Source of the DNA: Pycnococcus provasolii
Taxonomy: Eukaryota > Chlorophyta > Pseudoscourfieldiophyceae > Pseudoscourfieldiales
Length of the DNA: 64,000 nucleotides
Reading direction: 5' to 3'
NCBI GenBank assembly: GCA_049487715.1
Contig: CP150555.1
Coordinates: 744,001-808,000, forward strand
Shown: in pieces, positions 8,596 through 19,203 of the stretch
How positions within the stretch are numbered: position 1 is the first letter of the stretch
Layout of the letters: each line of letters starts with the position of its first letter
Notes under the pieces: model-generated
Database searches by the model: none
The model's input: the letters and a program-made list of their open reading frames with translations, nothing else
Told to the model about the DNA's origin: nothing
Made by a program: the position numbers and the translations under genes

Positions 8596-11500
8596 CTAGC
8601 TGTGCGCAGCGTCCATGTGTGCTGACATGGCTGCCATATCTGATGCATGTGCACCACATATTGGACAGACGAGGTGCCCGCCGGTGTTGATGGAACGAGA
8701 AGCATGGGCAGGCACATGTTGCTGGCGACGAGGCGCGTCGTCAAAGCGTGGCAAGATCGAAGCCTCGTGCAGCTCGTTTTGATGTCCGAAGGGCAACGAC
8801 TGCGTTGCGAATACACCTTCTCGAGGCGGTGTAGAGCGTCGTGCAGGCAGTTGAGAAGGATCCCGCCTTGCAATGGATGGCGGATCAGGCGATGTGCCGT
8901 GAGCCAGATCGATGTGATTATTTAATGCGCCGATCGAGGTGGCGCCGAATCCACAGATGGGACACTTCATCGTACTCTGTTCAGGGACGGTGGCAGCCGC
9001 CGGTGGTGGTGCCTGAGCGCGAGCGGCGGCGTGTGTCGAGAAGGTGACTGTCTGTCCGCCGACGCCGAAGCCGCCGCCAGCTCGCGGCGATGACGTGGAG
9101 TCGAGCACCGCATGTTCTCCCAAGTGCAGCTCGAGAGTTTGGGGATTTGGTGCTTCCCAGCCGCAAACGCTGCAGACGAGAGCCGACGATGCGCGGCTTG
9201 GCGGTTGTCCACGACCCGACGACGACTGCTGCCGAAGATTGTTTGACGATGAACCAACGCGAGGAAGTTCAACGGATATCCCCGTCATGAGCCCTCTCTC
9301 GAAGCTCCTTGCATTATCCGAAGCTCCTTGCCCCTCCCTATGGTTTGGAACTGCACTTCGGCGGTAGCGTTGCCACAGCAACGCACCGACAATCAGAATG
9401 AGAGCACCTACCAAAGCACAAGACACGGCAATCGTGATCGCGTCGCCTTTGCCTTTGGCCGTATCGAGCGCCGACTGCACACCCTTGGACAGAGCGCCAT
9501 CGTTGTTTTCGGCAGTTGAAGACACGGTGCCTACCTGAAAGGCACATGCAACAACAGAACTTTGTACACCCGCCGCATCTGTTGCGGTGGCAAGCAGCCA
9601 GTACGTGCCATTGCTAAGATTCGATGCTCGACACGGTGCATTGCACTCAAGCGGCGAGTCATTCCTTTCACCTGTACTGCACGTGGTGCTCGCATCTCCC
9701 GCACCTTTCTCGGGCCATGCGGGAAAGCTCGTGTCGCCGTCGCTGCGCTTCGCCAAATGGCATTGCAGGTTTGCCACCCCACTCGTCGCATCGGAAGCCG
9801 AGAGGGAGAAATCGATGCGATCCCGGGGCATCAGCATCGAGCTGTCCACGCGCTGTGAGCTGCCAGCCGTCATGCATGATGACGGTTGCATAGTACCTGC
9901 CGGCCCAGCATAGGAAACATCGATTGTTGGCGGAGACATGTCAACAGCAACCGACGACTCAACCGTCGCCCTGTTTCCCGCCGCGTCGCTCACCACACAG
10001 CTTGCCAGGTATCTTGCCTCAGCCAACGATGGGAAGGAAAGACTGTCCTGCCACACGCCGGCGAGCGTCAAATTGCGGGTAAGCGAATCGCCATACAGCC
10101 TACCATTGCGAGTTGCTTGAAGCGTGCAACTTCCAGTCACCGCCGGCCCGCCCGCGTCAGCGCCGCCGATTAGGAGTTCCAAGTTCACTGTCGAGCCACT
10201 TGCAAGGGCCTTCATGCTCAGGCTTGGTGGCGTGTCATCGGCAACAAAGTCCCAAGTAGCGGCACTGCCGACATTCCTCACCGCGTCCGTGCCCCGGACA
10301 TGAAACTTGTAGCTACCACTCGGGAGGTTGACCACGGTCGTGGGAGTCTTGCAAGGCACCCACTTCGTACGTGTCATCTGCGGATCGATCGAGCACTCGT
10401 AATACAACAACTCAGGTTGTAATTCCATGCTGTCGAGTCCAAAGTGGAATGTCATCAAACCCCCCGCGGCAAAGGGGCTCGGTGTGCGGGTAAACTTCAC
10501 CACCGGAGGTGTGGTGTCAACGTAAAAGCTTGTCGAAGCGGCAGGATTTTGAGCACCACTTCCTGGCGAGGCTACGCGAACAAGCATTTCGTACCTGCCA
10601 TCTGCGAGGCCATCATACATCTTCGGCGATGCGCATGGCGTTTCCCAGGAAGATGGCGTGGTCGAATCAACGGCGCGCAGCCTGCATTCGAGACCATCGC
10701 CCGTGGCGGCATTCGTTGCAACCGCATCCGATGTGAATTCAAAGGATAGCTTGTTGTCGCTTACGCCTTGCGCCAAAGATCCCACGAACGAAGGCGCGGG
10801 TGTCGGGAACAGGACACGGAAATTGTACGATGCGGGAGGATCTTCCACGTTCCCAGCCGCATCAGTAGACCGTACCAGCAGCTCGTGGTAGCCTTCGCTA
10901 AGACCGCTTTTGCGGTAAGGACTGGCGCAACGCAAGAACGTCACGTTAGCTGTTGCAGCGGCTTTCAAGGATTCCGCAGAATCTCGAGCGTAAGCGAGCG
11001 CGCACTCTGACGTCGTCGCCGTCTCGTCGCTCGTTGTAAAATGAAGCTCGATGGCGTCAAGGCTGGTTATCCTCTCGTCGATTTTCGGTTCAAATGGGTA
11101 TGGTGCAACGAAAGAGGTAGACGGCGGGGACGTGTCAACGACAAAGGCACGGGACGTGGTTCCACTCGTCGGCATCATGTCGATCAAACTGGCGTCGCGA
11201 ACTTCAAAGTTGTATGCACCATCCACTAGATTGTCGTAAACCTGCGGGCTCGTGCACGCGCGCCAGTCGTGCATGCTCGGTGTCGTTGCAGCGCCCTCCT
11301 GAGGACCAAGACGGCACTCGATCGACCCGCCGCTTGGTGGCTCGAAGCGCAGGGTAGCCTCGTTCATGCCGATGAGATTCGCTGGACCGGATACGACCGT
11401 TGGAGGCACCGCCCGATCGCCGCCCGTCGTGGCCGAGCATCGCATGCCCGGCTTAAAGTTCAGCAAACTTTCCTCAACACCGGCGCTCGTGAACGATCCG

Positions 11501-14334
11501 CGTGAGGTAAGTGCATACAGCTGCGGCCCATCGGGGAGACGTGTGGCAGAAACGAGCACGGTGTACGTTCCCGCACGTGCCGCAGGAATGTGAATTCGCT
11601 CAACATTGTTGATATGGTCATCGCGACCTGGGAGCGGCAGTGCAATACCTGGACCCTGCACGGACAGATCGAGGTCGTTCACAAGGTTGATACGCGAGCT
11701 CAACAGGCTAGGCGGATCGTGCCAGGCAAGTGTCACGGTGATCGGGCCGTCACGTTCCACAACGAAGCAGAATTTGTCAACCTGTGACTGCGCGCGAATC
11801 TCGTTGCCGTCTGCGGCGCGCAATGCCATCTGCAGCTGATTACGCAGCTCGGCGGAGGCATCCGAGCTTGGAGTGGACAGCATTACGGAACCGGCAAGAT
11901 TCACGCGGCCATAGCCCTGTCGGAAGCTTGGCGGTGGTTCGAGTGGAAAGCCAGCTTCAGTGTACCCCTGCATCGCCGACGCGCCGTTTATCAAAACCGC
12001 GCGTAGGAGTGCGCCACTCGGATCAGTAGGATTTGCAGAGCTTGGTTTTGACCCCGCATTTGCGTACCACCCTTCTCTGAAGTACTGGCGAAGCATTGCG
12101 AGCGCACCACTGACAACAGGAGTGGCCATGGAGGTACCACTCATCGACGCAATGCTGCAGTCTCTCCCAGATCGCGCGCTCGAGATCATCTCGCCGGGGG
12201 CGGTGATCTCTGGCTTAAGTCTACCGTCAAGTGTTGGGCCGACCGAGCTGAAGTCGGCCATGGATTCTATCCTTGGTAAGCTCTGCACTCCCGCCTCGCC
12301 TAGGCTAATCGGATTGATCCGAATGGAATCGATTGCTTCTGCCTGCCTAAGTTCCGCCTGTAGGGCAAGCCCAGTCGAGCGTGGCAAGGCGACTGCTGGG
12401 ATCGTAATGTCACCCACGTTCTCACCCGCCGCTGCGCCCATGCGGAAGTATCCATCTTCGACATTGTTGTACACCATCATGCCCACTCCGCCCGCCGCTT
12501 GCGCATTGCGTGCCTTGATCGTGAACGAGCACGTCCCCCTTTCCACCAGGAATACGACCTTGCTGCCCGGTGGAAGGCCTGTGGTCACGTCCCAGCGAAC
12601 GCATGCGTCGAGTACGGTGGCGGGAACGACCACAAGTCTCTCCTGCGAGCCGAGGCTGTCATCCCAGTCTGGGCCAAATCGAGCACCCATTGCGCGGTAA
12701 AGCTCCGCCTCGCTGAATCCGGACAGTGGCATACCACCTATGACGCGGAAAAAGAAGGTAGTTGCATCCACGAAAGGCGCGGGGCCGTTCTGCGTGAGGC
12801 TCGCTCCCACCGCGAGCGCACACTTGGCATTTGCCGGCGCGGTGACGGTGCGGCCGCCGGTGGAGTACTCGCCGTAGTTTCCAGCAGCAAATACGGGCAG
12901 AAAGCTGCGGCGAGCCCAGCAGAACTCGTCAATTTCACGGCTCGACGAAGTGTAAGAAAGGCTCGTGGAACCCCACGAGTCGGAGTGGATGCGCGCACCG
13001 GCGCGGTAGGCAACCTCGAAGTACCCGCTGCTCAGGTCCCTAGGCGTCATTAGGCTGCCGTCACGTCCCGTGCCCAGGTCAGTGAACGCAATCCTTGCAC
13101 CTCGCGCCACGCCGTCGTAACGCGAGCTCACGCCAGGAATGCCCGACACCGCGCCCGCGATCGAGCCGGCCACGTGCGTGCCGTGCCCATTCCCGTCCAT
13201 GTTGTCTCCAAGCGCGCGGTACATCACCAGCTTACGATGATTGGCGCCAATTTCATTCCCGTTGTTGTCGCGAAAGAAGCAGCTATTCACGTCAATGCCA
13301 CTATCACCACAGCCGACGATCTCGCCCGTGCCGTCGATCCCCACTTCCCACAGAGGACGTGCGTAGTTGGAGTCCGCGAGTGCTGTGCCGCCGTTTTGAA
13401 CGATGGCGCTCGCGTGATAATTTTGCACGCGCGCATCTGCAGGCTGAGGCGAAACGAGGTGCGCGGCAGGTCGCTCACTAAGCCACCGAATCGCATCGGC
13501 TGCATGCTCCGCCGTGGTTGTGACGTCGACGTACGCCGCCCCACGAGGCGTCGCACGCGGTGTAAGCTCGCACGATGGGCACGTGGTGGCACGCAGCCTC
13601 GGCGTCCAGCTCGTCACAGCGGCTTGCGCGGCGTTGGTTGCTTTCGCTTGCGACGAGGCTGGCGGCAAGGCCACCTCGAGCGCCACAAGCGGCGCGGTGG
13701 TGCGGTTACCGCCGACGGTATTCGGGTGCACCACCTTAACCCATCCGGGGAGCGCCGACGTCAAGTCATCCGTCCGTGCCACCGCCGCGGCATCTAGTGC
13801 GTCGACGAGGCGTGCCGCCTCATGGCTCAAGCGGTGCTTGCCCGCAGGTACCTCGCGCACTCCCGCGACGCCTGGCACCGTGGCCAGTATCGCCGCCGCT
13901 TCTGGCGTGACAGTGGCGAGCACGCAGTCGTGCGGCAAGTAACCAGCAACGACTCCAGCGCCCCGAATAGCGGCAGAGATGGATGCAAGAAGAGTCGCGT
14001 TGACTCCGTGCTTCTCTTCGGTGCAGGCAACGACCTGCGTCGTTCCGTGGTACTCGTCGCCCCAGTGTTCACCGTGCGCGCCATACTCGTGGTTGGCCAA
14101 CGCCGTCGCGTTCCCAGAGGAGAGACGCAGTCCTTTTTGAACGAGTATGCGTCGTCCGTGCGTGGCGAGGTGAACGACGGTGACCGGCCCACCTACTGAC
14201 GCGGCGTCGGCAAGGCTGCAGGTTAGTGCCACATAGGCCACCGCTACTACAACTACAACTCCGAGAGCAAGCACGTGCACACGAGGTGGAGCAAAGCGCA
14301 CATGACGCGCACCAACCGGCCGCGACACCGTCAT
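8596..14334 (-). CDS. Membrane-anchored subtilisin-like serine protease (S8) with PA domain, Ig-like repeats and C-terminal zinc fingers
   Basis: The ORF is open from 14472, but the better start is ATG at 14334 (MTVSRPVG), followed by basic residues and a hydrophobic segment (VHVLALGVVVVVAVAYVALTC) acting as signal or anchor. Counting from 14472, the catalytic triad is Asp390 (VGCGDSGID), His433 (NGHGTHVAGS) and Ser781 (SGTSMATPVVSG). A PA domain lies between His and Ser (residues ~585-680; RGTCSFTIKARNAQAAGG). After the protease come 4-5 Ig-like modules of the type 'VDTTPP...C..P.....L..G.Y...VR..DAAGN'. A transmembrane helix (AITIAVSCALVGALILIVGA) is at ~1677-1700. The cytoplasmic tail has three C2H2 motifs: CSVCGWEA...LHLGEH, CPICGFGA...NHIDLAH and CPICGAHA...AHMDAAH, the last ending the protein. 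No intron. Extracellular proteolysis is inferred; zinc fingers on a subtilase are unusual. Confidence 0.88.
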   Translation of the reverse strand: MTVSRPVGARHVRFAPPRVHVLALGVVVVVAVAYVALTCSLADAASVGGPVTVVHLATHGRRILVQKGLRLSSGNATALANHEYGAHGEHWGDEYHGTTQVVACTEEKHGVNATLLASISAAIRGAGVVAGYLPHDCVLATVTPEAAAILATVPGVAGVREVPAGKHRLSHEAARLVDALDAAAVARTDDLTSALPGWVKVVHPNTVGGNRTTAPLVALEVALPPASSQAKATNAAQAAVTSWTPRLRATTCPSCELTPRATPRGAAYVDVTTTAEHAADAIRWLSERPAAHLVSPQPADARVQNYHASAIVQNGGTALADSNYARPLWEVGIDGTGEIVGCGDSGIDVNSCFFRDNNGNEIGANHRKLVMYRALGDNMDGNGHGTHVAGSIAGAVSGIPGVSSRYDGVARGARIAFTDLGTGRDGSLMTPRDLSSGYFEVAYRAGARIHSDSWGSTSLSYTSSSREIDEFCWARRSFLPVFAAGNYGEYSTGGRTVTAPANAKCALAVGASLTQNGPAPFVDATTFFFRVIGGMPLSGFSEAELYRAMGARFGPDWDDSLGSQERLVVVPATVLDACVRWDVTTGLPPGSKVVFLVERGTCSFTIKARNAQAAGGVGMMVYNNVEDGYFRMGAAAGENVGDITIPAVALPRSTGLALQAELRQAEAIDSIRINPISLGEAGVQSLPRIESMADFSSVGPTLDGRLKPEITAPGEMISSARSGRDCSIASMSGTSMATPVVSGALAMLRQYFREGWYANAGSKPSSANPTDPSGALLRAVLINGASAMQGYTEAGFPLEPPPSFRQGYGRVNLAGSVMLSTPSSDASAELRNQLQMALRAADGNEIRAQSQVDKFCFVVERDGPITVTLAWHDPPSLLSSRINLVNDLDLSVQGPGIALPLPGRDDHINNVERIHIPAARAGTYTVLVSATRLPDGPQLYALTSRGSFTSAGVEESLLNFKPGMRCSATTGGDRAVPPTVVSGPANLIGMNEATLRFEPPSGGSIECRLGPQEGAATTPSMHDWRACTSPQVYDNLVDGAYNFEVRDASLIDMMPTSGTTSRAFVVDTSPPSTSFVAPYPFEPKIDERITSLDAIELHFTTSDETATTSECALAYARDSAESLKAAATANVTFLRCASPYRKSGLSEGYHELLVRSTDAAGNVEDPPASYNFRVLFPTPAPSFVGSLAQGVSDNKLSFEFTSDAVATNAATGDGLECRLRAVDSTTPSSWETPCASPKMYDGLADGRYEMLVRVASPGSGAQNPAASTSFYVDTTPPVVKFTRTPSPFAAGGLMTFHFGLDSMELQPELLYYECSIDPQMTRTKWVPCKTPTTVVNLPSGSYKFHVRGTDAVRNVGSAATWDFVADDTPPSLSMKALASGSTVNLELLIGGADAGGPAVTGSCTLQATRNGRLYGDSLTRNLTLAGVWQDSLSFPSLAEARYLASCVVSDAAGNRATVESSVAVDMSPPTIDVSYAGPAGTMQPSSCMTAGSSQRVDSSMLMPRDRIDFSLSASDATSGVANLQCHLAKRSDGDTSFPAWPEKGAGDASTTCSTGERNDSPLECNAPCRASNLSNGTYWLLATATDAAGVQSSVVACAFQVGTVSSTAENNDGALSKGVQSALDTAKGKGDAITIAVSCALVGALILIVGALLWQRYRRSAVPNHREGQGASDNARSFERGLMTGISVELPRVGSSSNNLRQQSSSGRGQPPSRASSALVCSVCGWEAPNPQTLELHLGEHAVLDSTSSPRAGGGFGVGGQTVTFSTHAAARAQAPPPAAATVPEQSTMKCPICGFGATSIGALNNHIDLAHGTSPDPPSIARRDPSQLPARRSTPPREGVFATQSLPFGHQNELHEASILPRFDDAPRRQQHVPAHASRSINTGGHLVCPICGAHASDMAAMSAHMDAAHS

Positions 14335-15076
14335 TGAGCCGAGCAAAGAGTGTTTGCGAGAATCAGAATGTTTGTGATTGATGAATAGTGGTAGGGAGGA
14401 AAGGCGCGGCAATACGGCACCTGCCCAATTCCTCCTCCTCCTCCAGTCCACTGGAGAAGAAGAGAGGTGCAAGTTGCTCCTGAGGTTGCAACGATGGTGG
14501 TCAAGAACTCCACTCAGTAGTAGTGACAGGTGACAGTGGATGATGAGCCTCGAAGGTGGTCAGGATCGTCATCATGCAGGATCAGCTGTTGGGTTGCTTC
14601 TCCCTTCTCAAACGTGTGAGATTCTAGCAAAGCGACACCTGGCGCAACCTCAAGGCGCGCCTTTCACCAGGCTGCCAGCCAGTGATCGGCGCGCTCGCCG
14701 GACGATAGTTGGTATCTCCAATCACGTGGATATGAGTGGTAGGTATGTAGCCACTTCCTTAGTTGTCGTGATCGACGTTATTCCCATCAGACATCAGACA
14801 CACTTGTATCGTCAGACATCGGCATACATATGATAGTCTATGAGAGTATATTGTAAGAGCACTGCTGTGCAGGCTAAGCCGGTGCTTGTGGGTACGGTAC
14901 GTGTGTCGCACGTGCACTGCACAAGTAGTCGTATCCTTAGGGTCGCTCAGGAAGTTTGACACACAACAACTTCCATACTTGTGCGGAGTGGTGTGGTGTG
15001 GCGTGGCGTGGAGTTGCGTTGCGCTTTCAAAAATTTTCTTCTTACCCTTTCAAAGTCATACGCCCTACTTTCTTAC
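14335..15076. other. Intergenic, 5' region of the subtilase and 3' region of SHMT
   Basis: No gene is supported. 14335-14472 is an in-frame 5' extension of the subtilase ORF that I treat as probable leader. A duplicated word (CATCAGACA / GTCAGACATC) occurs near 14787-14818. GTGGTGTGG/CGTGGCGTGG runs lie near 14990-15012. Confidence 0.4.
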
Positions 15077-16687
15077 TTACGCCTTGTACTTCATGTCAGC
15101 CTTGTCGAAGCCGATCGTCGGGAACTGCATCGCAAACTCCTCCACATCCGCGCGAAGCTCGGCAACGTCCGGCGGCAACGGATTTCCGTCCTCGAGCAGT
15201 GCCTTGAAGTCCTTGAGCTTCGGGCCCGTTTGCTCCTTCAGCTTCTGCGCAATCTTCACGGATCGGTCGACGAAGTCCGCCACCTTGACGAAGTCCTCCT
15301 CGACGAAACCGCGCGTCGTGAGCGCCGGCGTTCCCATGCGCACGCCGCCTGGCACGAGCGCGCTCTTGTCACCGGGAACGGTGTTCTTGTTCGCGGCAAT
15401 GTGTGCGAGCTCCATGACGCGCTCGACGCGAGCTCCGTCAACGCCCTGCGGCTTGAGGTCAACGAGAACGAGGTGGTTCGACGTTCCGCCGGACACGAGG
15501 CTGTATCCGAGCGCCTGCAGGCGATCAGACATCGCCGCGCAGTTCTTAATCACCTGCTCCTGGTACTTCTTGAACTCAGGGCTCGCAGCCTGCTTCAGCG
15601 CCACGGCAAGGCCGGTGATGGTGTGGTTGTGCGGTCCGCCCTGCAGTCCAGGGAACACGGCGAAGTTGATCTTGTCCTCGAGGTCGTACATGATCGCGTT
15701 GCCCTTCTTGTCGGTGCCCTTCTGGCCGCGACGGAAGAAGATCATGGCACCGCGCGGTCCGCGCAGGCTCTTGTGGGTCGTCGTCGTAACCACGTCGGCG
15801 TAGTCAAACGGCGTGGGCACGACACCAGCGGCAACGAGCCCGGAGATGTGCGCCATATCCGCGAGCAGGATGGCGCCAACCTTGTCTGCGATTTCGCGCA
15901 TGCGAGGGTAGTCAATGTGGCGCGCGTACGCCGACGCGCCGGCGATGATCACCTTCGGGCGGAAGAGCGTCGCGCTCTGCTCGAGCGCGTCGTAGTCAAT
16001 CAGGCCGGTGCTCTCGTCGAGGCGGTACGGCATGGTTTCGAAGAAAATGGAGACTGCGGATATTTTCTTCGTGTCCGTTTGGAATCCGTGGCTGAGGTGG
16101 CCACCGTGCGGCAGGTCGAGTCCCATGATGCGGTCGTGCGGCTTGAGCAGCGCGGTGAACACCTGGAAGTTGCTCGGCGATCCGCTGAGGCTCTGTACGT
16201 TGACGCCCCACTGTTCGGGGGACAGGCGGAACGCCTCGAGAGCCCGCGACTGGCAGAGTCGCTCCATGGTGTCGATGTGCTCGTTCCCTCCGTAGTAGCG
16301 CTGTCCTGGGTACCCTTCGCTGTACTTGTTGGTCATGATGCTCCCGACCGCCTCCATGACGCTTCGCGTGGTGAAGTTTTCGGACGGGATGAGTTCGAGT
16401 CCCTTCCATTGCCTCGCTTTTTCCTTTTCAATGATGTCCGTCACCTCCGGGTCGATTTCGTCAAGAGGTTGGTTGCACACCTTGGGCCATGACGCCTGTA
16501 TGCGCGCATACGACTCGTCGTTCGTGAGAGCTTCCCCCGCTGACGACGACGACGACGAAGATGACGACGAAGAGGATGACAGACGCAAGGATGCCCCTGC
16601 GAGTGCAGGCAGAATACTACCCTGTGAGGCTACTCCTGTAGAACGCAAGGCAGATACGCCGATACGCAAAAGCGAGTGGGCAAGCAT
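15077..16687 (-). CDS. SHMT: Serine hydroxymethyltransferase, probably mitochondrial
   Basis: PLP enzyme interconverting serine and glycine with transfer of a one-carbon unit to tetrahydrofolate. 536 residues. The N-terminus is Arg/Ser/Ala-rich with a long Ser run (residues ~36-50) and looks like a mitochondrial presequence. Family landmarks: [50 protein letters not shown], and the PLP lysine K306 in [13 protein letters not shown]. The C-terminal domain is complete ([12 protein letters not shown]). No intron. The 5' side carries CTACGATAA at 16708-16716, 21 bp upstream of the ATG (TTATCGTAG on the coding strand). In a photorespiring alga the mitochondrial enzyme would work with glycine decarboxylase; that role is family knowledge, not seen here. 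Confidence 0.95.
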   Translation of the reverse strand: MLAHSLLRIGVSALRSTGVASQGSILPALAGASLRLSSSSSSSSSSSSSAGEALTNDESYARIQASWPKVCNQPLDEIDPEVTDIIEKEKARQWKGLELIPSENFTTRSVMEAVGSIMTNKYSEGYPGQRYYGGNEHIDTMERLCQSRALEAFRLSPEQWGVNVQSLSGSPSNFQVFTALLKPHDRIMGLDLPHGGHLSHGFQTDTKKISAVSIFFETMPYRLDESTGLIDYDALEQSATLFRPKVIIAGASAYARHIDYPRMREIADKVGAILLADMAHISGLVAAGVVPTPFDYADVVTTTTHKSLRGPRGAMIFFRRGQKGTDKKGNAIMYDLEDKINFAVFPGLQGGPHNHTITGLAVALKQAASPEFKKYQEQVIKNCAAMSDRLQALGYSLVSGGTSNHLVLVDLKPQGVDGARVERVMELAHIAANKNTVPGDKSALVPGGVRMGTPALTTRGFVEEDFVKVADFVDRSVKIAQKLKEQTGPKLKDFKALLEDGNPLPPDVAELRADVEEFAMQFPTIGFDKADMKYKA

Positions 16688-17207
16688 CGTTGGTCCGCGG
16701 ATGACACCTACGATAATGAGGTTATGAGGTGGCGGCTTTTTCTACAATGGTGACGTTGTCTCCGGGGCCCCAGGGCAGGGGGGGAGGCGGGACGAGAACG
16801 AGCAGCAAATCTTCACGAGGCAAAGGGCTGGGTGCAGAAACCCAATCAGCTCAGACAAGCTATCCATGCCCGGGATTCCAGCCTGAACGGGATTTCAGCC
16901 GGGACCCCCCCCCCCCCCGGGATTTCTTGCAAGGCAAGGGAGGTTTCGGCTGTTCATGGGTAGGAAGGCCTATCGACTGGCCTATCGTAAGGACTAGGAT
17001 TCGGGGTTCAGAATAGGGGTTCGGGGCTTTCGGGGCCAGGCAAGCTGGGGGTTTGGGCTGGTTAGGGCTAGGGTTAAGCTTAATAGGTTCCAGCTCTGGC
17101 CTCTGGGACCCCTTGCAAGCATTTTCCTTCTCCGCCGGAGCCTGTTTCTGGCCTCTTACGGCTGACTTCATCGGCTGACCGGGTACTGTACCTACGATAC
17201 AATAAGA
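16688..17207. other. Intergenic GC-rich region with short telomere-like words
   Basis: Upstream of SHMT. It contains a C-run at ~16906-16918, repeated 'AGGACTAGG', and telomere-like words GGTTAGGGCTAGGGTTAAG near 17060-17078. TATCGTAG-type motifs lie at 16708-16716 and 17192-17199 (both reading on the minus strand). No gene recognised. Confidence 0.4.
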
Positions 17208-17394
17208 CTACATTATCCCCCGTTCAATCGGTAGTTGCCAAAAGAAGTGTAGCACTCTGCGACCTTTCAGTTCTTTGATGAAGCTGAGAACCGACAAGCG
17301 GATCCGTGCCCAATCCCGCCAGCGCTGACGAACTCGCTGACAGAGGGCTTGATTCCCGCTGGGTGCTATCGGCGCACACCCAGCGGGGATTTCT
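17208..17394 (-). other. Possible remnant of a second element ORF with strong hairpin
   Basis: Directly downstream of the Gag-like ORF. A hairpin with an 11-bp perfect stem (CCCGCTGGGTG at 17355-17365, CACCCAGCGGG at 17377-17387) sits about 8-40 bp past the stop. A minus-strand frame through this region (17208-17597) ends with a protein-like stretch (WARIRLSVLSFIKELKGRR) and could be the start of a truncated downstream ORF overlapping the first, as in retroelements. Evidence is weak; no reverse transcriptase motif is visible. Confidence 0.25.
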
Positions 17395-18405
17395 TCAGGA
17401 CTTCTCGAGGCTGGCACCGAGGTGCGCCGGAGCCTTGGATGGCGGCGGGCGCCCCTTGCCTCCAGTCGGTTTAGCTGGCGGCTTAGCAGTGCTTGTTGCC
17501 TTCGATCCAACAACCTGCGCCTGCCCCTGCTGCTTAGCCAGGGCGACGAGAGTTGCATCTGTCCGCTTATCATTGAATCGTGACTGGATCGCCTCAATCC
17601 AATTCGAGGTCGGTGGCCGCTTCGCCACTCGCTGGTACAGTTCGGAATTCAGCAGCTTAACGAGCGACGCGTCGGAGTGCTCTCCCAGAGCACCAGAAAG
17701 CCGCTTAACAATGTCGTTACGTGCCGCTAACCACTCGTGAATCCTGTCCAAAGAATTGAGAGTCGCCTGAAGCCAGCGGGTGCGTTTCTCCACGGTAGAG
17801 TCAGTAGCGGTCACAACCCGATAGAGCTCCGTGTTCGCAAAATGAACAACTCCGTGCAGGTAATACAGCAGCGGTTCAGTAATCGAGTACTCAAAACGAA
17901 GAGATCCCTTACTCGCTTCGAGTGCGTCAGCAACACGATCACCGTACAGGTCGAACGCCTGCGGACGCTCCACGTTAGCCGGACAGTGTCTAGGGTCCGG
18001 AGAGGTAAACGGGTTCAGATGAGCAAACTTAGACACCGGAACGTACTCCAGAGAATCGTAGTAATCCTCGAGCTTGCGCCAGTTAGTCTCTTCCTCGATC
18101 TTTGGCTCCTTACCCTTACTGTTCACTTCAGCCAGCTGCTTTTGCATAAGTTGCACCTCAGCTTCACGGCGAGCGTCGCGTTCCCTTAACAACGACAGCT
18201 CCAACTCCTTAATCTTCTCAGCAGCAGCTGTTGATCCAGACTCCAGCGCGGCCAATCGTCCGGCGAGAACCTCCACAGAGACAGGAGAAGGCAAAGGAGT
18301 AGGAATCTTCTCTTCCTCCTTTTCTTCTGCTTCAGCCTGCGCAGCAGCGTCCTTAAATTCGTCTTCGCCTCCTTGCGAGGCGGTTGCGTCGTCTTCTGAC
18401 GACAT
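17395..18405 (-). CDS. Acidic coiled-coil protein, Gag-like (possible retroelement ORF1)
   Basis: 336 residues. An acidic, low-complexity N-terminus (EEKEEEK) is followed by a coiled coil (~residues 45-105: IKELELSLLRERDARREAE), a predicted helical core (~110-280; LYYLHGVVHFANTELYRVV, LYQRVAKRPPTSNWIEAI) and a basic Pro/Lys/Gly tail. The order coiled coil, helical core, basic tail resembles capsid-type proteins of retroelements, and the gene sits next to a block of duplicated and satellite DNA. No zinc knuckle, protease or polymerase is seen. It could equally be an ordinary lineage-specific protein. Upstream (18494-18520) is a hairpin TTCGTGAG-TGTG-CTCACGAA. Confidence 0.45.
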   Translation of the reverse strand: MSSEDDATASQGGEDEFKDAAAQAEAEEKEEEKIPTPLPSPVSVEVLAGRLAALESGSTAAAEKIKELELSLLRERDARREAEVQLMQKQLAEVNSKGKEPKIEEETNWRKLEDYYDSLEYVPVSKFAHLNPFTSPDPRHCPANVERPQAFDLYGDRVADALEASKGSLRFEYSITEPLLYYLHGVVHFANTELYRVVTATDSTVEKRTRWLQATLNSLDRIHEWLAARNDIVKRLSGALGEHSDASLVKLLNSELYQRVAKRPPTSNWIEAIQSRFNDKRTDATLVALAKQQGQAQVVGSKATSTAKPPAKPTGGKGRPPPSKAPAHLGASLEKS

Positions 18406-18815
18406 AAGTTAATCTCTTATCTTCTTAATCACTGATTAAGGGTAAATTGTCACTCAGGTAAAGTGTGCGTCCACCCGTACTACTAGTAGTCGGAGGCTTC
18501 GTGAGTGTGCTCACGAAAGCCGGAATGGCGTCGCCATACGCGAACGCCTGCCCTGAACCAGGGCTGGCCGAGTTTGTGAGCCGTCCAGCGATGGTCCCCC
18601 AACAGGAAACCTCGCTGCCCAGCTAACAGGGTCTCACTGACCCTCATCACTGGAAAACCTACATTACTCCGCAACATCCAGTACTTACTGTACATATTAG
18701 GTTGTTGACTCGCTCTTTTCTTTGTGTCCTCCGATGCAAATCCCAATTCCCAGGCAGCCATTTCAGGGAGTGCTTTTGTCCACCCGGCCCCGGGGGCCCT
18801 TCAAGCAAGGTTGTG
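18406..18815. other. Hairpin-rich leader region upstream of the Gag-like ORF
   Basis: No ORF is convincing. Several short perfect inverted repeats follow each other: ACTAGT near 18482, TTCGTGAG/CTCACGAA near 18498-18517, ATGGCG/CGCCAT near 18525-18537, and CCCTG/CAGGG near 18550. This could be a structured 5' leader or terminal region of an element. Interpretation is uncertain. Confidence 0.3.
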
Positions 18816-18984
18816 CTTTAGGTGCAACTCGATGCATAAAGCAGTAACTTTCGTGGGCCGGACTCGGAATAGAGAAAAGCGTCGCGCGGTTACAGCAGAT
18901 TGAATATAATGGTGATGAGAGCCTGGGAATGCAGCGAGAGGCTGATCCACTCCTCGAGACGCATCCCGGGGCCGCGGGGCTTCT
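18816..18984. repeat. Direct repeat unit A, copy 1
   Basis: 169 bp, begins CTTTAGGTGCAACTCGATGC and ends GGGGCTTCT. It recurs almost identically at 19569-19737. It is part of a larger duplicated unit of the order A - spacer - B. Spacer 1 (18985-19203) is short and unique. Confidence 0.85.
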
Positions 18985-19203
18985 CGTTGCTTCCCATAAC
19001 TTTTGCACTTGTAGTCCGCAAGGGTCCCCGGATTCCAATTCAAAGTTCGTCCCTGAGGTCGAGTTGCCGCTGTCATTCCTCAAGTCAACTGCGGAGATTA
19101 TCAGGCAAACGAGTATAACGAACTTCGAACGGCCGAGATGCGAACTGAGTGCGACGTGCGTTCGGGTTGTTTTGAGCTGTCTTTCGACGGTGTGGGCGGT
19201 GGG

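Noticed and set aside
14981-16492. 503-codon + ORF over SHMT
   Set aside because: Antisense shadow; Arg/Glu/Val-rich with no domain, while SHMT on the minus strand is complete.
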